NCBI GenBank assembly: GCA_030598425.1
Contig: JAUVPY010000017.1
Location: forward strand, 1-13,144
Direction: 5' to 3'
From: Anaerolineae bacterium
GTDB taxonomy: Bacteria > Chloroflexota > Anaerolineae > 4572-78 > NAK82
Length of the DNA stretch: 13,144 bases
The stretch's first letter is position 1. The number at the start of each line of letters is the position of its first letter. Positions 1 to 6,706 of the stretch are shown here, in pieces. Position numbers and translations under genes: made by a program. The notes under the pieces were generated by a model, which made no database searches, was not told where the DNA came from, and saw nothing but the letters and a program-made list of their open reading frames with translations.

Positions 1-2565
1 GAGGAAGCCGATCTCCAGCATCTTCTCACCACCGTTCCAGGGCTGCCACAGGTCGGGGTTGAGCAGCCGCAGACCGACGAAGAAAAGATAGACCAGGATG
101 AAAACTACCTCGCCCAGTAGGATCAGCTTCAGGGGGTAGGGAGTGCCCTCCGCAGGGGTGGCAAGCCTGCGCCTTCTACCCCACAAAACGAGCAATCCGG
201 AAGTTGCCCCAAGCCCAACCAGAACGGCGATGATCGTGGGTAACGCATTTGGGAACAGGCGGAGGCTGGAGACTAACCACACCCCATATCCGACCAGCAG
301 CCAGCCCAGGCTCTTTGACAGCAGATAGCCCCGATCAGGCAGGCGAATGAAGAGCCGACGCGTCAACGGCCACGCCAACCAGCCGATTACCTGCACTGCA
401 AGCCACCAGATGACAATGGCACCCAAGGTCGACCGGTTGGCCAGTGGATTCCAATGATAGTCGTCCACCACGGGTAACTCATCTACCGGGCGGCCCAACA
501 GCAGCGACTTTCTGGAATCCGAGCCGGGATCAGAAACCGTCTCAGGTAGGCTCTGCCCCAGGCCACGCAACCGTGTCAACAGCGTCGGCGGCCCGACGTA
601 ACCGTGGAGGGCCCCCTGCCATTCGTCGCCCAGCAACGTCTCCCATTCGATGTCGTTCAACTGACGTCTTTTCTTGAAGATGATGGGCCGGGGGTGGTCG
701 TATACAGTGAAGCTCTCGTCGGCGTCCTGGTCATTGAGGACCAACCGCCCCAGGCGTGGCGGCGTCGCCTGGCTGTAGACCTCTTCAAAGCCCAGTTCGC
801 CGTTGAAAAGCGCCTCATAATAACGGGTGCTCATCGGGTATCGCTGAGGCAGGCGGGGTATTGTCCGCCAGAGCCGGTTCGAGGCCAGGGCCAGGTAATC
901 GCAATCGCGCAGGGTATCGCGTATGGTCTCGAATTTAGCCCGCGTGTCCTCTTCGTACATAGGCAGCAAGGGCTGGTGATAATTATGCGCACCCGGATTC
1001 ATCCCCGGCTCATCCCAGGAGCGGGGAAATCCTTCTTCCCAGTGTTCCACGGCGATACAGGCCCCATCGGGCACGTTGTCGTAAACCCAACGTGAGGCAG
1101 TGACCCACGAGTGCGGCGTTCCATACACCCCGTTGACGAAGGCCAGCGACCAGATGATGGTGCCCAAGAGCACCACCAACGCTATGAGAAGGGAAACGTA
1201 AAATATGATCCGTGAAGACGTGATGCGTGATGCGTGATGCCTGATACCCTGATACCCTGATACCCTGATACCCAGATTCCCAGACTTAGGACTTAAGACC
1301 AGCCCTGCGCCAAATAGTATGAACAAGGGGACAACCGGCACCATGTACCGCATAAACTTGGCCAGGAAGAGGCCGGTCGGGCCGAAGTAAAGGATCACCC
1401 AGGAGAGAAGAATCCACTCCCCAGGGCGGACGCGGCCCAAGACGGCCCGTATCAGAACCCAGACCAACCCGGCAAAGGCCAGCAGCCCCAACGGCCAGCC
1501 CATACCCCAGCGGATCTGCTGTTCTAAGAAATAGAGGTAGGCCGGTGTGCCCCGATATTGGCGCGTGAAGGGGAAATCGGCCACACCACTGACCATGTCT
1601 CCTTGTTCCTTGACCACCGCTTGCCAGAAGTTCTCAAAGTCCAGAAAGACAAAGGGCGAAGTAACCACAAACACGACGAAGGATACCACACCGGCGATCA
1701 GCAGGTTGCGCAGGGCAAGACGGCCGGCGGTCCCTCGCTTGTCTGGAGCCGCTCGCATCACCGAAAGCATAACAGCAACCAGCGGCGCGGCCACGATGGG
1801 CAACGCGCTGTACTTGGAGGAAACCGCCAGGCCGATACCCACACCAGTCAATACCGACGCGCCAATGTTACGCCGGTCATAAATCAGCATTGAGCCATAC
1901 AGGGCCAACAGGGTAAATGTGGTTGAGACCGGGTCTACGGCGAAGAAATGAGTGAGTTGAATGTGGAGCACTGTGAAGGCCGTAAGCGCGGCCGCTAGCA
2001 AGCCGGCCCACGTCCCATACAAGCGTCGTCCTATCAAGAAGACCAGGTAGATGGTGGCTATGTCGGCCAAGGCGACCAGGAAACGTCCTATGTAAGTGTA
2101 GCCTACCATCGACTGGGCCTCCGCCAAAACCTCCACCAGCGGCTCGGGGAGGTCCAAAGCTTCGACCAGAGATGCCAGATGCTCGGCAGCGCCCGCCGTT
2201 ATCACCAGTGTGTACAGTGGAAAATGACCATAGGTGTAACTGCGCCGGTGGTCGCCGCTCACGTCCCAGAAGGGGTTGAGGGTGGAACGACGCGGATCCA
2301 AGACGGTCCGTAGATCACCTGGCCATCGGATGGAAGGGGCGTAGAAGGCCACCGTAGACCGTTCGTCGGGATGGGGCAACGTGCCGTCATCCCAGGCGAT
2401 GTTATACAACCGCAGTAAGGCACCGGAGAGCAGAATCGCTATCAGCAGGAATATTTGAACACCCGTCAGAGCGGGGGGGTTGGAAAACTCCGAACCCCTG
2501 GAGGATGTCGACGGCCCTGCGGGTGTAGAATGATCAGAAGGCAGGCTTTCAGTTTTCCGCAGCAT
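1..2565 (-). CDS. Polytopic membrane glycosyltransferase (GT39/PMT-like) continuing into a probable DUF2298 (YYY) domain, 3' end off window
   Basis: Reading the minus strand from the ATG at 2565 gives 855 codons with no stop down to position 1, so the gene runs off the left edge. An in-frame TAG lies 9 nt before the ATG, which fixes the start. A hydrophilic N-terminus of about 35 residues leads into a first membrane segment (about 36-53), then the loop motif HPDER (65-69) and a YGHFPLY stretch, both typical of lipid-linked-sugar-dependent GT-C glycosyltransferases. Many further hydrophobic segments follow, then a soluble part (about 480-690) and another membrane block. The last residues contain NPDLW and GGEKM, which resemble the opening of the DUF2298/Chlor_Arch_YYY domain of Chloroflexota and archaea; the YYY motif itself would lie outside the window. 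Likely role (inference): transfer of sugars to envelope polymers or proteins from a polyprenyl-phosphate donor. Residues about 423-452 are a short-tandem-repeat insertion. No Shine-Dalgarno sequence is visible. Confidence 0.85.
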   Translation of the reverse strand, partial: MLRKTESLPSDHSTPAGPSTSSRGSEFSNPPALTGVQIFLLIAILLSGALLRLYNIAWDDGTLPHPDERSTVAFYAPSIRWPGDLRTVLDPRRSTLNPFWDVSGDHRRSYTYGHFPLYTLVITAGAAEHLASLVEALDLPEPLVEVLAEAQSMVGYTYIGRFLVALADIATIYLVFLIGRRLYGTWAGLLAAALTAFTVLHIQLTHFFAVDPVSTTFTLLALYGSMLIYDRRNIGASVLTGVGIGLAVSSKYSALPIVAAPLVAVMLSVMRAAPDKRGTAGRLALRNLLIAGVVSFVVFVVTSPFVFLDFENFWQAVVKEQGDMVSGVADFPFTRQYRGTPAYLYFLEQQIRWGMGWPLGLLAFAGLVWVLIRAVLGRVRPGEWILLSWVILYFGPTGLFLAKFMRYMVPVVPLFILFGAGLVLSPKSGNLGIRVSGYQGIRHHASRITSSRIIFYVSLLIALVVLLGTIIWSLAFVNGVYGTPHSWVTASRWVYDNVPDGACIAVEHWEEGFPRSWDEPGMNPGAHNYHQPLLPMYEEDTRAKFETIRDTLRDCDYLALASNRLWRTIPRLPQRYPMSTRYYEALFNGELGFEEVYSQATPPRLGRLVLNDQDADESFTVYDHPRPIIFKKRRQLNDIEWETLLGDEWQGALHGYVGPPTLLTRLRGLGQSLPETVSDPGSDSRKSLLLGRPVDELPVVDDYHWNPLANRSTLGAIVIWWLAVQVIGWLAWPLTRRLFIRLPDRGYLLSKSLGWLLVGYGVWLVSSLRLFPNALPTIIAVLVGLGATSGLLVLWGRRRRLATPAEGTPYPLKLILLGEVVFILVYLFFVGLRLLNPDLWQPWNGGEKMLEIGFL
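1211..1300. repeat. Mosaic of short tandem repeats inside the membrane glycosyltransferase gene
   Basis: On the plus strand this block holds three copies of the 7-mer CGTGATG (1219-1239), four perfect copies of the 8-mer CTGATACC (1241-1272), and two near-copies of a 7-mer, GACTTAG and GACTTAA (1283-1296). On the coding (minus) strand it encodes about 30 residues between hydrophobic segments, including the GIRVSGYQ and HHASRIT readings of the 8-mer and 7-mer. Unit lengths are not multiples of three, so successive copies are read in different frames, yet the frame stays open. Confidence 0.9.
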
Positions 2566-2573
2566 ACGAAGCT

Positions 2574-2602
2574 ATTGTATCACCGGCCCGAAGGAGGAGC
2601 AA
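2574..2602 (-). promoter_or_regulatory. Weak candidate promoter for the leftward glycosyltransferase, possibly leaderless
   Basis: On the minus strand TTGCTC (2602-2597) and TACAAT (2579-2574) are separated by 17 bases. The -10 matches five of six consensus positions and the -35 three of six. Transcription would begin about position 2567, two bases before the ATG at 2565, which fits the lack of a ribosome binding site. This is inferred from pattern alone. Confidence 0.3.
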
Positions 2603-2683
2603 ACTCCAGACTGAGGTGTTCGCCATCTTTTGGAGACCCAGGACCCCACCCATGAAATCAACATAATCAGGCTCGGGAAGCTA

Positions 2684-2711
2684 TTGACAATTTCACCATT
2701 TACGATATAAT
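2684..2711 (+). promoter_or_regulatory. Consensus sigma70-type promoter of the surface-protein cluster
   Basis: TTGACA at 2684-2689 and TATAAT at 2706-2711 match both consensus hexamers exactly, with a 16-base spacer in an AT-rich stretch that stands out from the GC-rich surroundings. The predicted start is near 2718. It faces rightward towards the genes at 2932-6668 and lies in the divergent region next to the leftward glycosyltransferase. Confidence 0.75.
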
Positions 2712-2715
2712 AGGG

Positions 2716-2754
2716 ATAACAATACATAATGTTATTAGCCGCGCATAATCGGCT
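2716..2754. promoter_or_regulatory. Two adjacent inverted repeats at the predicted transcription start (possible operator or leader hairpin)
   Basis: ATAACA (2716-2721) and TGTTAT (2730-2735) are perfect inverted copies 8 bases apart, centred just downstream of the predicted start near 2718. AGCCG (2737-2741) and CGGCT (2750-2754), also 8 bases apart, follow immediately. The first is placed as a repressor operator would be; both could also fold in the 5' leader. No regulator gene is in the window to match them. Confidence 0.4.
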
Positions 2755-2931
2755 GGTACCCACATTTGATTAACAATTAGGATGCTGTGTGGCCCTGATG
2801 TTCCAGGTGCCGCACGCTTGTTTTTATACCCAACATCCCTGGATGTACTGTCTGATACTAGCGCCGATTCATTCGCCCCCTTCGGGAACTTCTCGTCAGA
2901 GGAGAGGCGTGCCCAGGAACGGGTATCGAAT
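2718..2931 (+). other. Long 5' leader of the hydrolase gene
   Basis: About 214 bases separate the predicted transcription start from the chosen ATG at 2932. The frame is open from an earlier ATG at 2782, so a 50-residue N-terminal extension is possible, but that stretch has no membrane or signal character and its ATG has AGG directly against it rather than spaced. Small hairpins are present, but I recognise no known riboswitch or attenuator. Confidence 0.4.
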
Positions 2932-4227
2932 ATGCGAGAAAAAGAACGCGCGGGGAAAAGGATATTTGGGCCAAGGCGGCCGTCGGAGACCTGGTTGCCG
3001 ATGTTTGTTGGCGGAGTATTTCTGGGTGCTCCGCTACTCTGTGCCCTGCCTTTAATGGGCCTGGTAATCATTGTTGTGTGCGCGAACGCCTATCTGGTCT
3101 GGGGGCTGTCTTCGCGTACGATCAATGTCGATCAACCAATCTCTGAGCCAACAGCGGCGGCCAACGAGGAACCGATGGCGACACTGGCCGCGCTGGCCAC
3201 CGAGGTTGCTGAGCTTTTACAGGCGACCCCCTTTCCACCTACCCCGATGCCCACGCCCCCTGCACCAATCATCATCGAGACGCCAGCGCCCATCCTGGTA
3301 TCCCATCCCATGGCAGATTACACCATCGAGGGTTTGAGAGCGCGGGCTTATCCGGGTGGTACGATCCAGGTGCGCTCCGTGATGACCACAACCAACGACT
3401 TTACCCGCTATTTCATCGATTATCCCAGTGATGGTTTAACCATCACCGGGATCATGCAGGTACCGCCCGGTGCAGGACCCTTTCCGGTGGTTATTTTGAA
3501 TCACGGCTACATCCCACGCGATGACTACCGGTCCGGGGCTGATACGTGGAAAGCGGCCCAATACCTTAACCGGAGAGGATATCTGACCATCGCGCCTGAT
3601 TTCCGGAGTTGGGGCGAGTCTGATGTGGCCAACAGCTTCTTCAGCACCGGCCAGGTGATTGATGCCCTCAACCTTATCAGTTCCCTCTCCGCAGTTCCAG
3701 AAGCTGACGCTGAGCGAGTCGGGATGTGGGGGCATAGCATGGGCGGGGGCGTGACCACCAAGGCCATCACGATAGACCCACGTATTAAGGCGGCCGTACT
3801 CTATGCCCCGGTGAGCGCCGATGATGCCGAGGTGTTGGCACGCTGGGGAACCGGCTGCAAGGGAGGCCAGCCAGATGGATTTTCCGAGGAGTGTGCCGGG
3901 GCCGAGGTGCTAACCAGCGATATTGATGAGCACCTGCATCTGGCCTACCGATCCGCTCTGTTCGATCCTCAAATCCTGTACCAAGTCTCACCCATCAACT
4001 ACTTTGATGCGGTGGCTGGCCCGGTGCAGATACACATCGGGACGGCCGATACCACGACGCCCCCTGAATGGTCTGACGCGATCTATTGGGCATTGCAGGA
4101 GACGGGCAAAGAGATCGAATACTACCCTTATCCAGAGCAAGGGCACACCTTCGAAGGCGAGCACTGGCGACTCTTTATGGAACGCGCAACAGAGTTTTTT
4201 GACCGGCATCTAGCAAACACTTCCTGA
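2932..4227 (+). CDS. Membrane-anchored alpha/beta-hydrolase (prolyl-oligopeptidase/dienelactone-hydrolase-like)
   Basis: This 431-residue protein has a short basic N-terminus, one hydrophobic anchor (about 22-57), an Ala/Thr-rich stretch (82-99), a Pro/Thr linker (about 99-120) and a C-terminal hydrolase domain. The triad is visible: nucleophile Ser269 in GHSMGGG, Asp373 in GTADTTTP and His405 in EQGHTF; HGY at 191-193 lies where the oxyanion-hole strand is expected. The family includes peptidases and esterases, so the substrate is unknown. The anchor and linker suggest the enzyme sits outside the membrane. I chose the ATG at 2932 over 2782 because NAYL then falls at residues 52-55 and QP at 68-69, exactly as in the next gene. 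No strong ribosome binding site precedes either start. It is the first gene behind the consensus promoter. Confidence 0.88.
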   Translation: MREKERAGKRIFGPRRPSETWLPMFVGGVFLGAPLLCALPLMGLVIIVVCANAYLVWGLSSRTINVDQPISEPTAAANEEPMATLAALATEVAELLQATPFPPTPMPTPPAPIIIETPAPILVSHPMADYTIEGLRARAYPGGTIQVRSVMTTTNDFTRYFIDYPSDGLTITGIMQVPPGAGPFPVVILNHGYIPRDDYRSGADTWKAAQYLNRRGYLTIAPDFRSWGESDVANSFFSTGQVIDALNLISSLSAVPEADAERVGMWGHSMGGGVTTKAITIDPRIKAAVLYAPVSADDAEVLARWGTGCKGGQPDGFSEECAGAEVLTSDIDEHLHLAYRSALFDPQILYQVSPINYFDAVAGPVQIHIGTADTTTPPEWSDAIYWALQETGKEIEYYPYPEQGHTFEGEHWRLFMERATEFFDRHLANTS

Positions 4228-4233
4228 CATAGT

Positions 4234-4263
4234 ATGAGCGCCGCTAGCATGAGCGCCGCATAG
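4234..4263 (+). repeat. 11-bp direct repeat in the gap between the first two surface genes
   Basis: ATGAGCGCCGC occurs at 4234-4244 and again at 4249-4259, separated by TAGC. Read from the first copy it forms a nine-codon reading frame, MSAASMSAA, closed by TAG at 4261-4263. There is no ribosome binding site ahead of it, so translation is doubtful; it may be a simple local duplication. Confidence 0.7.
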
Positions 4264-4283
4264 AAGTGCCAATCAGGAGAAAA

Positions 4284-4292
4284 GGAGAGGAG
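4284..4292 (+). promoter_or_regulatory. Ribosome binding site that decides a GTG start
   Basis: GGAGAGGAG lies 4 bases before the GTG at 4297. The next in-frame start, the ATG at 4309, would be 16 bases away, so the GTG is preferred. Confidence 0.75.
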
Positions 4293-4296
4293 AAAC

Positions 4297-5436
4297 GTGG
4301 AAGAAAACATGGAAGAAAATGAGGAACTGAACGAACAAGAGACGAGAACGGGCATACGTTGGTTATGGTTAGTAGGCGGGTGCGCTTTGAGTTTTACCAC
4401 CCTGTGTTCCGTGGTCTTGTTATTACTGCTTCTACTCTCAACCTCCGTCAACGCCTATCTGGCGTGGATCCTATCAGGCTACCAGGTAAGCGTCTACCAA
4501 CCGGGGCCGGCTTCAACCGCTGCGGTTGTGACCGCTCCCACCACTGTGCTGGTTGTGGTCCCGAACCGGACCCCGACGCCCCCGCCTCCAAGCCCAACGG
4601 TAACAGCCACCCACACACCCGCGCCGCCCACAACCGACTCCACGTTGGAGGCTCAAGTCGCTACCCTGGCTGCGGTAGCTACCCAAGCAGCAGAGATCGA
4701 AGCATCCAGCACCCCCGCCGTTACTCCAGAGGTAATCGCGCCGGAAATCCCGCAAGCCGCCGAAGCCGGCAGCGAGGCCGCCACAGGGTCAGAGGGTTCT
4801 GCCGAGTCTGCGGCTGCGTCAACCAATAGGTATGATCTCATCCCCATCGAGGGAGGACGTGAGAGCAGACCGCCCGCGGAACACGCCGACCTGAACCTGA
4901 AACTGAGAGACCCTCAGCCAGCGGACTTCGAGGCGACGCTGGTGGACATCTCTGGTTCCGGCATTGACCCTGAAGCTCCCAGTCTGGCGGCTGTCTTCGA
5001 GCCCGACTTTGTAGGAACCTATGTCGTCCACGATTGGGATTGGGGCTGTAATTGCAAGGGTAGTTTGATGGACGATGGAAGTGCTGTCGTAGTGGGCATC
5101 AAGACGAACCCAGGCGAACCAATCTTTATTCCTCAGAATGAACGAGATATCTACGAGGGCAAGTATCACGCCGTCGTACTCTACGCCTCAGAGGACCAGG
5201 TGACTATGCAATATGCCAGAGCAGGGAGCGTGGTCAATGGGTACACGGTACATTATTTAGGACTTCAAACCGACCCCAACCTGGTGACGTTATTCCAAGA
5301 GAGCGAAGGGAGCGAGTTGCCTGGTTTGACCCTGGACACGCCGGTCGGCGTAGCCGCGGGTGATGAGATCATCGTCGCTATGCGGGACAATGGGACGTTT
5401 CTGGACACACGCTCAAAGCGAGATTGGTGGGAATGA
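4297..5436 (+). CDS. Membrane-anchored extracellular protein with an unassigned C-terminal domain
   Basis: The 379-residue product starts with an acidic, Glu/Asn-rich tail (1-18), followed by a hydrophobic anchor (about 21-57), a Pro/Thr linker (91-113), an Ala/Thr/Glu-rich stretch with ATLAAVATQAAE (122-133), and a C-terminal domain (about 179-379). That domain has a CNC pair (Cys251, Cys253) in a Trp-rich strand, a GYTVHYLG segment (315-322), a DPNL motif (326-329) and a closing RDNGTFLD...RDWW segment. I recall similar tails in hypothetical proteins of Chloroflexota but cannot name a family or function. The anchor and the ATLAA stretch are shared with the upstream hydrolase. The gene begins 69 bases after that gene and its TGA overlaps the next start as ATGA, so the three are very likely co-transcribed. 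Confidence 0.85.
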   Translation: MEENMEENEELNEQETRTGIRWLWLVGGCALSFTTLCSVVLLLLLLLSTSVNAYLAWILSGYQVSVYQPGPASTAAVVTAPTTVLVVVPNRTPTPPPPSPTVTATHTPAPPTTDSTLEAQVATLAAVATQAAEIEASSTPAVTPEVIAPEIPQAAEAGSEAATGSEGSAESAAASTNRYDLIPIEGGRESRPPAEHADLNLKLRDPQPADFEATLVDISGSGIDPEAPSLAAVFEPDFVGTYVVHDWDWGCNCKGSLMDDGSAVVVGIKTNPGEPIFIPQNERDIYEGKYHAVVLYASEDQVTMQYARAGSVVNGYTVHYLGLQTDPNLVTLFQESEGSELPGLTLDTPVGVAAGDEIIVAMRDNGTFLDTRSKRDWWE

Positions 5437-6668
5437 TGGACGGGATTTGGAACAGTAGTCGGGGTAAGCTGTTCCTGGGGGGTTGTGGCACCCAGGTAGG
5501 TATCGTAGTTGCTTCGGGCGTCTTGATCGGGACAGTCTTGGTTTGTGCCATCTGCGCCCTATCTGGCGGTTTGGGCTTCGCCATCACCCAGGAGTTTACC
5601 AACCTGCCCGACAACACGAGCACCGAAGCAGCATCCTCCAATGAGGAAGCCGAAGCACTACGTAGACAGATCGAGTCGCTCGTCGCTCAGGTGAAGATAT
5701 TGGAGGCGAGCGAGCCAGATGTGATTCTTGAACCCGCAGCCCCGGCACCTACACCTCAGCCCTTCGCGATCGCTCATCAAGGTGGGGCAACTCTACGCAA
5801 CGGCCCAGGTGCAGATTACAGCAAAGTCGGCACTTTGACACTTGGCGCGCGAGTGGAGATTGTAGGGCGCAACAATGACTCGTCCTGGTGGCTTGTTTCC
5901 ACTCCCAACGGCTTGGCCTGGGTGCGCGCTGACACTGTGGTGGCTTATGATGTTAACGATGATATCCCGGTGGTGACGATACCTGGACTCCTAACACTGC
6001 CCGCAACCGGTGCGCCGTCCGATCCACCGACGCCAAATCCATCCGGGGCCGCGCCGCCTGTCCCATCTGGAACACCAACCGCTTCCATTATTGAGAGTCG
6101 CATCTTTGTGGAAGAGACGGTCGGTTGGAAAAGGCTCTTTGAGTCTATGGGCACCACGCCGCCTACCAGCGCGAGCTTTTCACCCAAAGGAGACCAAATT
6201 GCGGTTATGGATGGTATCAAGCTCTACCTGGTGGCAGGCGATGGCTCTAATGGCCAAATCCTGGTGGCTGAGGATGAAACCCTGAGGCCCTTTGGCGGCG
6301 CCGTTTGGTCACCGGATGGCAAATACATTGCATTTATGGTCGATTACAAGCAACAAAAATGCAGGCCATGTCGATCAGTCGCTCTGGCTCGCGTTTCAGA
6401 CGGGTCAATTAGCTTTCTTAATACTCGGGATAAGATGGACAGCGAGGCACCGCGCTGGACGCACGACGGACGTTTGTTGGTAATCGTTCATCCCCACGAG
6501 CCGGCTGATGGCGTCACGTACGTCTATGATACATCGGGCCGGGGTCAGGTTGCTGAGGGAATCTTTGTGTTGAGCGGCAGCCACGAAGGACAAAAATGGT
6601 TGCCGTGGCTACCGGGCCGGGTCTGGCAGGCTGGGGTTTCCGAGCGATCGGACACGTACTATGATTAA
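5433..6668 (+). CDS. Membrane-anchored SH3-domain and beta-propeller (TolB/WD40-like) protein
   Basis: The product is 411 residues from the ATG at 5433, which overlaps the previous TGA by four bases (ATGA); TTG 5424, GTG 5427 and ATG 5436 are alternatives. In order: an N-terminal hydrophobic anchor (about 22-52), a short charged helical stretch likely to be a coiled coil (71-95), a Pro/Ala linker (100-110), a bacterial SH3 domain (about 111-172, with LRNGPGADYSKVG and WWLV), a second Pro/Ser linker (189-215), and propeller-type repeats with FSPKGDQIAV (249-258), WSPDGKYIAF (292-301) and WTHDGRLLVI (342-351). Such proteins usually bind cell-wall material or partner proteins rather than catalyse. 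Only about three blades can be counted, fewer than in a closed six- or seven-blade propeller, so it may be partial or pair with a partner. Confidence 0.85.
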   Translation: MMDGIWNSSRGKLFLGGCGTQVGIVVASGVLIGTVLVCAICALSGGLGFAITQEFTNLPDNTSTEAASSNEEAEALRRQIESLVAQVKILEASEPDVILEPAAPAPTPQPFAIAHQGGATLRNGPGADYSKVGTLTLGARVEIVGRNNDSSWWLVSTPNGLAWVRADTVVAYDVNDDIPVVTIPGLLTLPATGAPSDPPTPNPSGAAPPVPSGTPTASIIESRIFVEETVGWKRLFESMGTTPPTSASFSPKGDQIAVMDGIKLYLVAGDGSNGQILVAEDETLRPFGGAVWSPDGKYIAFMVDYKQQKCRPCRSVALARVSDGSISFLNTRDKMDSEAPRWTHDGRLLVIVHPHEPADGVTYVYDTSGRGQVAEGIFVLSGSHEGQKWLPWLPGRVWQAGVSERSDTYYD

Positions 6669-6706
6669 CCTCGGTTCTGATCCCAACATCAAGAAGGAGT
6701 AAAGAC

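Noticed and set aside
604..1095. Plus-strand open frame of 163 codons
   Set aside because: It lies antisense to the minus-strand glycosyltransferase, which has continuous membrane-protein character; the plus-strand frame has no domain or ribosome binding site.
1547..1893. Two overlapping plus-strand frames of 111 codons
   Set aside because: Both are antisense shadows of the membrane part of the same minus-strand gene.
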